A DNA stretch of 64,000 nt from Anaerocolumna sp. AGMB13025. Lineage in GTDB: Bacteria; Bacillota; Clostridia; Lachnospirales; Lachnospiraceae. The stretch spans positions 675,001 through 739,000 of the forward strand of contig NZ_CP121445.1 of NCBI RefSeq assembly GCF_029689925.1, in the 5' to 3' direction. How positions within the stretch are numbered: position 1 is the stretch's first letter; every line of letters starts with the position of its first letter. This document shows positions 19,840 to 29,003 of this stretch, piece by piece. A model generated the notes under the pieces. It did not search any database and was not told where the DNA came from. It saw only the letters and a program-made list of their open reading frames with translations. The position numbers and the translations under genes were made by a program.

Positions 19840-19968
19840 TTATTTACCCGGAACATTCTCGCGATAGCCCTGTAAATAAAAAGGTACTCCGTGCCCCTGG
19901 TGCTTTGAGGAAGGTGTCACTGATGTGACAGCACGTCAGGGCTTAAGTCTGGTAAGTCAGGCTATTTG
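19840..19968. repeat. Composite hairpin repeat, right of the IS91-like element
   Basis: The layout matches the left copy: TTTTTATTTAC...GTAAATAAAAA inverted repeat, about 40 nt of linker, then TGTCACTGATGTGACAGC, CGTCAG and AAGTCTGGTAAGTCAGGC (19915-19968). It is in the same orientation as the copy at 18130-18267, with many substitutions. Confidence 0.55.
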
Positions 19969-20044
19969 GTTTTATACTTTTTGAAGGTGATTTGTTATAT
20001 ACTTAATTTTTATAAATTTTGATATGTTGGAAGAAATACAAAGT

Positions 20045-20124
20045 AAAGGATATGCTTCTGCCGCCTCTTCCAATTAGTATTTGGCAGTTTACTTATAAAT
20101 ATTGTAAGTGCAAGGGTAATTAAC
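20045..20124 (+). promoter_or_regulatory. Structured leader element, copy 3 (second GH130 gene)
   Basis: AAAGGA (20045-20050), TGCC (20059-20062), a loop, TTGGCAGT (20081-20088), a near-perfect hairpin ACTTATAA-ATA-TTGTAAGT (20091-20109), then GCAAGGG and the ATG at 20125. The order and spacing match the copies before the first GH130 gene and the thioesterase gene, while the second hairpin has its own sequence. Confidence 0.5.
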
Positions 20125-21063
20125 ATGGTTAAATTAAAGAAAACAGGAATTGTAATGAGTCCCCTGAAAGATCAGTTAGGATGTTTTGCCCGGTTTAATC
20201 CCGGCGTATATTTTAAAGACGGAATCGTACATATGTTATACAGAGCTACCAATAGTGACATAAAAGATGGTGCAAACTATATCTCTTCTATTGGATATGC
20301 AAAGCTTGATCTGGATAATAAGATTTTATATGATTCAAATAAAAAAGTAATTTTTCCTACGCTCCCAGTAGAAGTAAAAGGCTGTGAAGACCCAAGGATT
20401 GTTGAATTTGAAGGATGCTGCTATATTTTTTATACCGCTTATGATGGGGTAAAGGCAAGAGTTTCTATTGCGAAAACAACAGATTTTATACAATATAATA
20501 AACTTGGTGTTATCGATCATTTTGGTTATGATAAGGATGCATTTATATTTCCTGAAAGGATGAATGGAAAAATTGCTTATATGCATCGGATTTCACCTAA
20601 TATACAATTGGATTATTTTGAGAGTATTGAGGAGTTATTATCAAAAGATGCCTGGACCGGTTATGAGGATAGAATTGATCGTTCCGTTATTATGAAAAGT
20701 GAGTATGATTGGGAAAAGAGAAAGATTGGCGGAAGTACACCTCCTATAAAAACCGAAAAAGGATGGCTGTTATTATATCACGCAGTAGATGATAAGGGAG
20801 TATACCGTGGGGGAGCGGCGCTCCTTGACCGAAAGAATCCGTCAAAGCTTATTGCACGTTTACCTTATCCGATTCTGGAACCAGAGGAAGAATATGAATT
20901 ATTCGGAGATGTAAACAATGTCGTTTTTCCGGAAGGTGCGTATGTGTTTAACGGTCAGCTAAAGGTATATTATGGTGCCGGGGATAAATATATTGCCGCA
21001 GCCCAAATTGACCTGGACGAATTACTAACAGAGCTAATCAAATATCCGGTACCAAATGCGTAA
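20125..21063 (+). CDS. GH130 family glycosidase/phosphorylase
   Basis: A 312-residue GH130 enzyme of a different subgroup from the one at 10.4 kb. The catalytic motif is GCEDPRIVEFEG near residues 88-99 and the later family block reads GGSTPPIKTEKGWLLLYHAV. It resembles the group containing beta-1,2-mannobiose/oligomannan phosphorylases, but exact specificity is not proven by sequence. No signal peptide, so it is cytoplasmic. It probably works with the first GH130 enzyme and the nearby transporter in mannoside breakdown; the IS91-like element has been inserted between it and the transport genes. Confidence 0.88.
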   Translation: MVKLKKTGIVMSPLKDQLGCFARFNPGVYFKDGIVHMLYRATNSDIKDGANYISSIGYAKLDLDNKILYDSNKKVIFPTLPVEVKGCEDPRIVEFEGCCYIFYTAYDGVKARVSIAKTTDFIQYNKLGVIDHFGYDKDAFIFPERMNGKIAYMHRISPNIQLDYFESIEELLSKDAWTGYEDRIDRSVIMKSEYDWEKRKIGGSTPPIKTEKGWLLLYHAVDDKGVYRGGAALLDRKNPSKLIARLPYPILEPEEEYELFGDVNNVVFPEGAYVFNGQLKVYYGAGDKYIAAAQIDLDELLTELIKYPVPNA

Positions 21064-21416
21064 CTAATACGTATGGATGGAAGATAAGGTTAAGGGGATG
21101 ACGAAAAAAGCTTTTACAATAGCACTCAACGCGTCTTTTTGAAGTTAATAGTATATAATAATCTTGATTATCAGAATAAGAAAAAGAATTAGAATTAGAA
21201 AAAGAATAGGATAAGAAAAAGAATAATAAAAAGAAGAATAATAATTGGTATGTTATAATGAATGTGAGAAAAACAAATAATTTAACATGGTAAAGTGCTA
21301 CCTTAACAAAATATTTTATTGACATGGTCATAGCCGTATGCTACTATTATGTATGCTTATTAAAAAGGGCAGTATAATTATTCAGATAATTATGCTGAAT
21401 TATGGAGGTTAATGAA
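21064..21416. promoter_or_regulatory. Spacer with purine-rich tract and promoter of the amino-acid binding protein
   Basis: A purine-rich stretch made of A, G and occasional T (about 21170-21242) precedes a strong promoter-like pair: TTGACA (21319-21324), 17 bp, TACTAT (21342-21347), about 70 bp before the start of the binding-protein gene. No gene was recognised in the spacer. Confidence 0.6.
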
Positions 21417-22220
21417 ATGAAAAAAATTGTTAAGTTGCTTGTTATGACAATGTTTCTTCTTATTTTGGCAGCAGGTTGTTCTAAGAAAGACAGTGCGGAT
21501 ACATCTCTGGAGGATATTATAGCAAAAGGGAACCTGATATTAGGACTGGATGACGCATTCCCTCCTATGGGTTTTAAAGATGATAATCAGGAAATCGTCG
21601 GTTTTGATATTGATGTTGCGAGGGAAGTCTGCAAACGTATGGGGGTCGAACTTAAAATTCAGCCAATTAGCTGGGATGCCAAAGAACTTGAGCTTTCTAC
21701 GAAAAATATTGACTGTATCTGGAATGGTATGACCTATAATGAAGACCGTGCAAAATCCATGACGCTGACGATGCCATATATGAAGAATACCCAGGTAGCC
21801 GTTGTTCTGGCTGATAGCAGCATCAATACCTTGAAAGACTTAGCAGGTAAAACTGTAGTAATCCAAAATGGCTCTACTGCATCAGATGCCATCGATGCGA
21901 ACAAGGAATTTAAAGATTCATTAAAAGATCTGGTTAAGGTAGATGATAATGTACAGGCACTTTTAGACCTGAAAGTATCCGGTTCTGATGCCGTAGTAAT
22001 GGATGAGGTGGTTGCCCGCTATTATACGGAAAAAGAGGCTGGCACCTATAAAGTTCTTGATGAAACTCTTGCCAATGAAGATTATGTGGTAGGTTTTAGA
22101 AAAGGTGATAAATCACTTTGCAAGGAAGTAGAAAAACATCTAAAAGAAATGGCAGCGGACGGCACTTTGGCTAAAATCAGTGAAACCTGGTTTGGCAAAG
22201 ACCTTACTACAGTAAAGTAA
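21417..22220 (+). CDS. Amino-acid ABC transporter substrate-binding lipoprotein
   Basis: About 267 residues. Signal peptide with lipobox LAAGCSKK, then a type II periplasmic-binding fold of the polar amino-acid (SBP_bac_3) family: LGLDDAFPPMGF, VGFDIDVAREV, WNGMTYNEDRAKSM and DLAGKTVVIQNGSTA. The ATG at 21417 follows GGAGG; earlier ATGs at 21402 and 21412 overlap it. The permease and ATPase genes come 660 bp later on the same strand, after a tandem-repeat array and a terminator, so the binding protein can be made in excess from its own transcript. Confidence 0.92.
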   Translation: MKKIVKLLVMTMFLLILAAGCSKKDSADTSLEDIIAKGNLILGLDDAFPPMGFKDDNQEIVGFDIDVAREVCKRMGVELKIQPISWDAKELELSTKNIDCIWNGMTYNEDRAKSMTLTMPYMKNTQVAVVLADSSINTLKDLAGKTVVIQNGSTASDAIDANKEFKDSLKDLVKVDDNVQALLDLKVSGSDAVVMDEVVARYYTEKEAGTYKVLDETLANEDYVVGFRKGDKSLCKEVEKHLKEMAADGTLAKISETWFGKDLTTVK

Positions 22221-22330
22221 TCAGGAAAAATAGTAGTATAGAATTGGTAGATTAAGAATAAAAAATAGAAAGATGCAATGAAAAAGTAATCGACTTTACA
22301 ATATGAATAATTAAGTTGCTATGAATAAAT

Positions 22331-22509
22331 CATAAAAAGCTAAATCATAAAAAGCTAAACCATAAAAAGCTAGATCAAATCATAAAAAGCTAGATCAAAT
22401 CATAAAAAGCTAGATCAAATCATAAAAGCTAGATCAAAACATAAAAAGTAAATCAAATCATGAAAAGTAAATCAAATCATGAAAAGCTAAATAAAATCAT
22501 TAAAAGCAG
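22331..22509. repeat. Tandem array of 15-20 bp units
   Basis: About nine imperfect copies of CATAAAAAGCTAGATCAAAT (20 bp) and a 15-bp form lacking part of its end. It lies between the binding-protein gene and the permease gene of one ABC transporter. No coding or CRISPR-like spacer structure is visible. Confidence 0.8.
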
Positions 22510-22569
22510 TATTTAAAAGCAATACGCCTGTTTATTAAGCTGTTTCCCTCATATTTTTAGATAAAATAT

Positions 22570-22622
22570 AAAAGTCTGACCATTTTTGTGTAACATGCAT
22601 GAAAATATGGTCAGATTTTTAT
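22570..22622. terminator. Terminator within the amino-acid transporter locus
   Basis: AAAGTCTGACCAT and ATGGTCAGATTTTT form a stem with a 23-nt loop, followed by T-rich DNA. It lies 350 bp after the binding-protein gene and would uncouple it from the permease/ATPase genes. Confidence 0.7.
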
Positions 22623-22817
22623 TATGTACTTTTATAAGTGTCCAAAGATAAATGCTCTAAAGATTTGCAGTTAGTAAAAAAGTGGTCAGTAAAAAGTGGT
22701 CATAAGAAGTAGGACAAAAGCAAAATTGGATAAGTAAGAAGGTCAGAAGGAAAGTAGATTAATAGACTAAAAGATATAAGTATAGCTCCAAAACATTTTA
22801 TTGTAATGATATATTAC

Positions 22818-22846
22818 TTCACTAATGCAGTAAAGTGTGCTATAAT
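22818..22846 (+). promoter_or_regulatory. Promoter of the permease/ATPase genes
   Basis: TTCACT (22818-22823) and TATAAT (22841-22846) are 17 bp apart, and a ribosome binding site AAGGAGG follows before the permease ATG. The -35 matches consensus at four of six positions. Confidence 0.5.
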
Positions 22847-22881
22847 AGTAAGGTATTTGATTTAACATAAGGAGGATAACT

Positions 22882-23532
22882 ATGTCTCAGGAAACACTTC
22901 TTGAACTACTTAAAATAATGGGGGCTGCGTCTCTTGTTACCATAAAAATATTTGTACTTACTCTGGTTTTTGGGCTGCCGCTTGGCTTGCTTGTATCCTT
23001 TGGAAGAATGTCAGGACATATCCTAATCAGTGGTCCGGTCCGGTTTTACCTGTTAATTATGAGAGGGACACCACTAATTCTACAGTTATTTTTCTTCTTT
23101 TATTTTCCGCATTTTGTGTTTGGAAATACCCTTCCCAGATTCTGGGCCGCTATTGTTGCAATGTCGATTAATTATGCGGCTTATTTTGCTGAGATTTACC
23201 GCTCCGGGATTGAATCCATGCCAAGGGGGCAATATGAGGCAGCCACCGTGTTAGGTTTCAGCAAGCAACAGACTTTTTTTAAGATTATCCTGCCTCAGGT
23301 TATCAAAAGAATTCTGCCTCCTATGAGTAATGAATTTATGACACTGGTAAAGGATACGGCGTTAGTCAGTGTTATCGGTGTCGGCGAAATCTATGATCTG
23401 GCAACAGATACCATGTCCCGGGTGGGTTCCCTGATTCCTTTAATTATGGCAGGAGCCTTTTATTTAGCCATGAATAGCGTGGTATCAAAATGTTGTTCCA
23501 TAGCGGAGAACAAAATGAGTTATTATCGATAA
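22882..23532 (+). CDS. Amino-acid ABC transporter permease
   Basis: A 216-residue HisM/GlnP-type permease with about five membrane segments, the [20 protein letters not shown] signature and the coupling loop [20 protein letters not shown]. Its stop is 13 bp before the ATPase gene, so the two are co-transcribed. It forms a homodimeric channel for polar amino acids with the lipoprotein at 21.4 kb. Confidence 0.92.
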   Translation: MSQETLLELLKIMGAASLVTIKIFVLTLVFGLPLGLLVSFGRMSGHILISGPVRFYLLIMRGTPLILQLFFFFYFPHFVFGNTLPRFWAAIVAMSINYAAYFAEIYRSGIESMPRGQYEAATVLGFSKQQTFFKIILPQVIKRILPPMSNEFMTLVKDTALVSVIGVGEIYDLATDTMSRVGSLIPLIMAGAFYLAMNSVVSKCCSIAENKMSYYR

Positions 23533-23545
23533 GTGGAGGCTTTTC

Positions 23546-24304
23546 ATGAGTATATTAGAAGTTAAAAATTTGGAAAAGAGTTTTGATAAATTACAAGTTT
23601 TAAAAGATATATCTTTAAGTGCGGATAACGGTGAGATTATCTCCATAATTGGTTCCTCTGGTTCCGGTAAATCGACTCTGTTACGGTGTCTGAACCGTTT
23701 AGAGACAGTTGATTCCGGCGAAATTATAGTGGATGGCGATACAATGGTGTCTACCGTTAATGGTAAAAGTATATATGCTGGTGAGGATATATTAAAGAAA
23801 ATCAGGATGAAAACTGGTCTTGTATTTCAGAATTTCAACTTATTTCCTCACTATGATGTGCTGCGAAATATTACAGAAGCACCGGTTTTTGCCGCAGGGA
23901 TTCCCAAAGATGAGGCAGAGAAAACTGCTTATGGCTTACTGGAACAGCTCGGTTTAAAAGACAAAGCAAAGGCATATCCTTACCAGTTATCCGGCGGACA
24001 ATCCCAGAGGGTATCAATAGCCAGAGCACTGGCATTAAAACCGAAGATCTTGTTTTTTGATGAGCCTACTTCTGCACTGGACCCGGAACTTACAGGGGAA
24101 GTCTTAAAGGTTATCCGCTCTCTGACCAGCCTTAATATGACGATGATTATAGTAACCCATGAAATGGATTTTGCCAGAGAGATATCCGACCGCATGATTT
24201 TTATGGATCAGGGAGTAATTGTGGAAGATACCACACCGGCAGATTTATTTAATTCTGATAATGAAAGAACGAAAGCATTTCTAGGTAAATTTCATGAATC
24301 ATAA
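23546..24304 (+). CDS. Amino-acid ABC transporter ATP-binding protein
   Basis: A 252-residue GlnQ-type ATPase: Walker [10 protein letters not shown] (about 36-44), Q-loop [13 protein letters not shown], signature LSGGQSQR, Walker B ILFFDEP and switch VTHEMDFA. It powers the upstream permease. All motifs are intact. Confidence 0.94.
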   Translation: MSILEVKNLEKSFDKLQVLKDISLSADNGEIISIIGSSGSGKSTLLRCLNRLETVDSGEIIVDGDTMVSTVNGKSIYAGEDILKKIRMKTGLVFQNFNLFPHYDVLRNITEAPVFAAGIPKDEAEKTAYGLLEQLGLKDKAKAYPYQLSGGQSQRVSIARALALKPKILFFDEPTSALDPELTGEVLKVIRSLTSLNMTMIIVTHEMDFAREISDRMIFMDQGVIVEDTTPADLFNSDNERTKAFLGKFHES

Positions 24305-24345
24305 ATATGATTTGAGTATCAGAAAGTCTCTTGACGTGTATTTTA

Positions 24346-24405
24346 TGAATACGCTCGTGATGAATACGCTTGTGATGAATACGCTTGTGATGAATACGCT
24401 TGTGT
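24346..24405. repeat. Four 15-bp tandem repeats
   Basis: Four head-to-tail copies of TGAATACGCTTGTGA (one substitution in the first), just after the ATPase gene. Confidence 0.9.
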
Positions 24406-24468
24406 TCATTCAAAACTCAAAATAAACTTATTGCACACGAATCAAATATTCTTAGATTTATTTTAAAA

Positions 24469-24534
24469 AAAATCCACTTTATGCTCCTTCTCTATACCTG
24501 TCATTGGTATCAGAAGGGAGCAACTTGGATTTTA
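24469..24534. terminator. Long bidirectional terminator hairpin
   Basis: Nested arms AAAATCCA/TGGATTTT, TGCTCCTTCT/AGAAGGGAGCA and ATACC/GGTAT make one long stem flanked by A and T runs, between the convergent ATPase and GDPD genes. Confidence 0.75.
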
Positions 24535-24720
24535 TAGGTTATTATTATAGAGTATTAAAAGGTTATGTTAGCAGAAGATAATATAACAAATGCTATTATC
24601 AAAGCTATTAACAGAAACTATTATAACGACTGGTTAACAAAGATCATTCAAAAAAAGTCTATTTTAAAATGATTATTTTAAGTTATTTCTTAGTTATGTC
24701 ATTCTGTTTATTTTTCCCAC

Positions 24721-25545
24721 TTATTCCTGAGGCATAAAATGATCAAAAATAAAATAATCGAAACAGTTCCGGCTTTCATTTAAGCCCTCCTGGCTCTTTA
24801 TGGTCCAGGCAAAGGCAGGGATTCTGTATAAGTTGCGGCATAGTTTAAAGGAAATCATATTACGGTGAATATAGTTATAGGAGATAAAATCTGGTTTTGT
24901 TATAAAATTAAGCATCATATTCTGCAAAATAAAATACAATATGGCACTTCCTACCTCTTTATCCTTAATTAGATTACTTGCCAATTGCCCCCGCATAATC
25001 TCCGGACGTCTCTTTTTATACCAGAACAATACCAGCGGATTAAAGGATTCTATACAGTACAGTCCGTTATAGCGGTCTAACATAGGAGCCGTTATGCTGC
25101 ATACGGAAGTATCGTGAAGTTCCACCTTAAATTCTATAATCAGGGGAACCTGACCATTTACCATATCCAGTACAGACTGTAAGGAAGGTATCCGTTCCTT
25201 GGATTGATATAAGGTCAGTTCCTGTAATTCTGCAAAGGTCAGTTCCCTGACCTTTTTATCCACACCACATACCCGTTTCAAATTATAATCATGAAAAACC
25301 ACAGGAATTTTATCCTTTGAAAGCTGAACATCCATTTCAATCCCATATTTATGGCTGACAGCGAGTGAAAAGGCAGCCATGGAATTCTCAGGTGCTTCGT
25401 TTTGGTGTTGATGAAGTCCCCGGTGGGCATAATACTTTCTCCGCCAGCGGGTCAGGTCGTGCCTGCCCCTGACCTTTGGCATAATAGCCAGTAAATATAA
25501 AACCAGAATCAGAACAATAATTGCAAATGTAATATAAAACCACAT
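24721..25545 (-). CDS. Membrane-anchored glycerophosphodiester phosphodiesterase
   Basis: About 274 residues. One N-terminal membrane helix (WFYITFAIIVLILVLYLLAI) is followed by a GDPD TIM barrel with the family catalytic blocks AHRGLHQ...APENSMAAF, EMDVQLSKDKIPVVFHD and LIIEFK. It hydrolyses glycerophosphodiesters to glycerol-3-phosphate and an alcohol. The ATG at 25545 has GGAGG at good spacing; the frame extends to 25566 without such a site. It follows the MFS gene by 34 bp on the same strand and is probably in its operon. Confidence 0.9.
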   Translation of the reverse strand: MWFYITFAIIVLILVLYLLAIMPKVRGRHDLTRWRRKYYAHRGLHQHQNEAPENSMAAFSLAVSHKYGIEMDVQLSKDKIPVVFHDYNLKRVCGVDKKVRELTFAELQELTLYQSKERIPSLQSVLDMVNGQVPLIIEFKVELHDTSVCSITAPMLDRYNGLYCIESFNPLVLFWYKKRRPEIMRGQLASNLIKDKEVGSAILYFILQNMMLNFITKPDFISYNYIHRNMISFKLCRNLYRIPAFAWTIKSQEGLNESRNCFDYFIFDHFMPQE

Positions 25546-25579
25546 AGTATCCTCCAAAGTAGTCACATTGCTGCCAGGT

Positions 25580-26863
25580 TTAATCGTCTACGTCAAAGTG
25601 TTCCAGGGCACTCCTTTTTTTAGCCGGTTTGGAATCACCATGTTTTACGCAGAGCATGGTACAAAAAGAAAGTATGGAAAAACAAAAGGAGTAAGGAAAA
25701 AGTGTCCGGTAAGATATATGCTCCAGTAAAATACCTGACAGGATAGGAGTAAATATCTGTGCCGACATGGAAAAGGTATAATATAGTCCGGTATATTTGC
25801 CTACCTCGGATCCCCGGCTCATCTCTACTACCATGGGATAGGAATTAACATTAATGGCAGCCCAGCCGATGCCGGTAAAAGCAAATATTACGAAGACTCC
25901 GGGGGAAAAGGAAGTAAACCAAAAGCCGGAGAAATAGGACAGGGTCATCAGTAGTATGCCACCAAGGACAGTCTTCTTTCGACCAAACCTGCCTGATAGA
26001 AAGCCGATCGGCAGATAACTTAAGGTAGCTGCTCCAGTTGCCACTAAAAGGGTATTGGCGAAACTGCCGCCCTGAAGACCCCAGACTTTATCCGCATATC
26101 TAGTAAAGGCAGTGGTAACAGCATTATAAGCCGTAAACCATAAGAATACGGAAGCAAGTATGAATATCAGACTGCGTTTTACTTCCCTGGGTAAAGCGCC
26201 TGCCGGAGAAAGGGAAACTTCCTGTTCCGGTTCCAAATAGTCTGAATTAATTTTCTCATTTTCTTTCACCAGTTCATTTTCCCGAATTGTGATAACCAGC
26301 AAGGAAACAGCTACAATCATAAGGATTGCAACGGTTATATATATCGGTATGTAATTAGGATGATTTACTTTGGGGATTAATATACTTGACATGATCAAAG
26401 TAAATATGGCACCTAAAGTTCCCATTAAATTAATGATGGAATTGGCACTGCTTCGTAAAGGTTTAGGTGTTACATCCGGCATCAGTGCCACAGCCGGAGA
26501 GCGATATGCTCCCATTGCAACTAAAACCACTCCCAGGGAAATAAAAAATAATACAAAACTGCCCAATTGATCGGCAACCGGGATAATAATCATGAAAATA
26601 ACTGCAAAAATCGTTCCTAGAATTATAAATGGAGTACGTTTTCCAAGCCTGGTATGGGTTTTATCAGACAAAGCACCAAACAGAGGCAGTAGAAACAGGG
26701 CTAAAACATTATCTAAGGCCATAATCGCTCCGGTCATTGATTCTCCCAGACCAAAGGTATTAGATAAAATCAAAGGTATCAGATTGTCATACAGCTGCCA
26801 GAAAGCACATATGGACATAAAGGCAAATCCGATAAAAAAGGTCCGCTTATAATTTAACTTCAT
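25580..26863 (-). CDS. MFS transporter (GPH/SLC45-like)
   Basis: A 427-residue carrier with 12 predicted membrane segments in two halves. The loop between segments 2 and 3 reads GALSDKTHTRLGKRTPFI, the version of the MFS signature seen in glycoside-cation symporter and SLC45-like sugar carriers; the symmetrical loop GRFGRKK lies in the second half. Co-directional with the GDPD gene. Substrate is unknown; a sugar or glycerol-phosphate compound would fit the partner gene. Confidence 0.85.
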   Translation of the reverse strand: MKLNYKRTFFIGFAFMSICAFWQLYDNLIPLILSNTFGLGESMTGAIMALDNVLALFLLPLFGALSDKTHTRLGKRTPFIILGTIFAVIFMIIIPVADQLGSFVLFFISLGVVLVAMGAYRSPAVALMPDVTPKPLRSSANSIINLMGTLGAIFTLIMSSILIPKVNHPNYIPIYITVAILMIVAVSLLVITIRENELVKENEKINSDYLEPEQEVSLSPAGALPREVKRSLIFILASVFLWFTAYNAVTTAFTRYADKVWGLQGGSFANTLLVATGAATLSYLPIGFLSGRFGRKKTVLGGILLMTLSYFSGFWFTSFSPGVFVIFAFTGIGWAAINVNSYPMVVEMSRGSEVGKYTGLYYTFSMSAQIFTPILSGILLEHISYRTLFPYSFCFSILSFCTMLCVKHGDSKPAKKRSALEHFDVDD

Positions 26864-27196
26864 TTAAAAAAGCTCCCCGCCCTTCCTAGTTTTTTCTTTA
26901 TTATAGCATGGGCAGGATTTGGTTACAATGTGGTAAGTGCTAATTTACAAAATATTAACGTAGTATCAAGATATTACAGTAAAAAGGGGTGAAGGAAAAG
27001 AGCCTCTGATTATTATTAGCAGTTGCAGCAACGATATACTGCTCTTACTGCCGGCATATTTATTGGTATAAAGCTCTTATGAACAGTATGAAATTTTAAG
27101 GCTTGAAGCGTGTTATAATTCAAATTAAGAACCGGAAGTTAGAATATTAGCGGTTCCCAATCATATATATAAATTAAATTGATATTTAAAGGATGA
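26864..27196. other. Divergent spacer between MFS and S8 protease genes
   Basis: AT-rich gene-free DNA that must hold promoters in both directions. A TATTATAGCAT-like -10 region lies on the MFS side. No hairpin, repeat or small gene stands out. Confidence 0.4.
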
Positions 27197-28906
27197 ATGA
27201 TCTTGGATCAAGATTGCGGTGAACGGATTTATAGTGAAGATTATGCGGATTTAATGATCGAATATCGCAGGTTCCCGGAGGAACTTACCAATATTCCAAA
27301 TAGCTGTTCTAATATAATTAACGATACCTATGCTATCGTATATGCTCCAATTAATCAATTGCCAAACAACCTGGTACAGACGATTGGATACAGTGTTTAT
27401 CCCAATTTATACGGATTAGCCGATACTGGCAGCTTAGAAGCATCCGGCATAACAAGACTGCGGAATATACCAAACTTTGATCTGAGAGGGCAGGGGGTTT
27501 TAGTTGGATTTGTAGATACTGGCATAGATTATACCCATCCGGCATTTATTAATGCAGACGGAACATCAAGAATAATTTCAATTTGGGACCAGACAATACA
27601 GACAGGTCCGTCACCGGCAACCTATTATTACGGGACGGAATATACCAGGGAGGAAATTAATGTAGCACTTGCCAATCCAGATCCAAGATCCATCGTACCA
27701 TCTGTTGACGAAATTGGGCATGGTACTTATTTAGCAGGGATAACAGCAGGGAATCCAAGTCTTGAGAATAATTTTTCAGGAGTGGTACCATCCTCTGAGA
27801 TAATAGTGGTCAAACTAAAACAATCAAAACGTTTTGTCCAGGAATTTTTTCTGGTACCGGAAAGTGCAGTGAGCTATCAGGAATCGGATATTATGTTTGG
27901 AGTCCGGTATTTAATTGAAGCAGCAAAGGAACTAAACCGGCCCATTGCTATTTGTATCGGCTTAGAATCTTCACAGGGTTCCCATGATGGGCGGGGAGCT
28001 TTAAGCAGTTACCTCTCTCTTATGGGGGATCAGGAAGGGATAGCAATTGTAATCGCAGCAGGAAATGAAGGAAATACGGGACACCATTTCAGAGGAGTCA
28101 TTGAACGAGGGGGACAGCAGTCTCAGACCATAGAGTTACGGGTGGGACCTAATAATCCCGGATTTACTATGGAGTTATGGGGGGACTCACCGGGTACATT
28201 TTCGATAGATATACTTTCCCCTACCGGAGAATATATACCAAGAATACCGGCAAGAATCGGTGAGACAAGAGTAATCCGGTTTATATTTGAAGAGACCGTC
28301 ATTAATGTGGATTATGTCTTATTGGAGCAGCAGACAGGGGATGAACTGATTCTGATGCGGTTTGTTAACCCTACGGAAGGAATATGGCGTTTTCGGGTTT
28401 ATTCGGCAGGGGATCTGAATTCGACCTTTAATATCTGGCTTCCGATTGAAAGTTTTTTGGCCAGTGAAGTTTATTTTGTTCAGCCAAGTCCGGATTATAC
28501 AGTAACTTCTCCTGGTAATTCGGTTGTTCCGATTGTAGTAACGGCATATGATTACACTAATAATAGTTTATATTTGAATGCAAGCAGAGGGTATACCAGA
28601 ATAGATACGATTAACCCGAATCTTGCAGCACCTGGGGTCAATCTGGTAGTACCGGCACCTGGGAACACCTACACCACTGCCTCGGGAACCAGCCTGGCTG
28701 CAGCCCATACAGCGGGGGTAGCGGCTATGTTATTGGAGTGGGGCATTGCCACCGGTTATTATTCCTTGCTTGACAGTGTGGAAATTAAGAACCTGTTGAT
28801 TCGTGGAGCCAGAAGAGACCCTAATAATACATACCCAAACAAAGAATGGGGTTATGGAATTTTGGATGTATATAATACCTTTGCAAGTTTAAGAGGAGAT
28901 CAGTGA
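27197..28906 (+). CDS. S8 (subtilisin-like) serine protease, Csp-like
   Basis: A 569-residue subtilase with the full triad: Asp107 in FVDTGIDYTHPAF, His175 in DEIGHGTYLAG and Ser499 in ASGTSLAAAH, plus the oxyanion Asn in IAAGNEGNTGHH. A jelly-roll-like insert of roughly 150 residues sits between the Asn and Ser blocks, as in clostridial CspB-type germination proteases. The roughly 90-residue N-terminal part looks like a prodomain, and there is no secretion signal. CspB-type enzymes activate the cortex hydrolase SleC during germination, but many Lachnospiraceae have several paralogues with unknown roles. All catalytic residues are present. Confidence 0.88.
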   Translation: MILDQDCGERIYSEDYADLMIEYRRFPEELTNIPNSCSNIINDTYAIVYAPINQLPNNLVQTIGYSVYPNLYGLADTGSLEASGITRLRNIPNFDLRGQGVLVGFVDTGIDYTHPAFINADGTSRIISIWDQTIQTGPSPATYYYGTEYTREEINVALANPDPRSIVPSVDEIGHGTYLAGITAGNPSLENNFSGVVPSSEIIVVKLKQSKRFVQEFFLVPESAVSYQESDIMFGVRYLIEAAKELNRPIAICIGLESSQGSHDGRGALSSYLSLMGDQEGIAIVIAAGNEGNTGHHFRGVIERGGQQSQTIELRVGPNNPGFTMELWGDSPGTFSIDILSPTGEYIPRIPARIGETRVIRFIFEETVINVDYVLLEQQTGDELILMRFVNPTEGIWRFRVYSAGDLNSTFNIWLPIESFLASEVYFVQPSPDYTVTSPGNSVVPIVVTAYDYTNNSLYLNASRGYTRIDTINPNLAAPGVNLVVPAPGNTYTTASGTSLAAAHTAGVAAMLLEWGIATGYYSLLDSVEIKNLLIRGARRDPNNTYPNKEWGYGILDVYNTFASLRGDQ

Positions 28907-28956
28907 CGGCTTTTTTGATTCTTGTTGAAAAGGGGACAAACAGCATATAGAGTGCT

Positions 28957-29003
28957 TAAAAAACGCATCATCTGGCAGAAAAGTCAGACAATGCGTTTTT
29001 TAA
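28957..29003. terminator. Bidirectional terminator
   Basis: TTAAAAAACGCAT...TCTGG and CAGA...ATGCGTTTTTTAA pair between the convergent protease and thioesterase genes, with A and T runs on either side. Confidence 0.8.
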
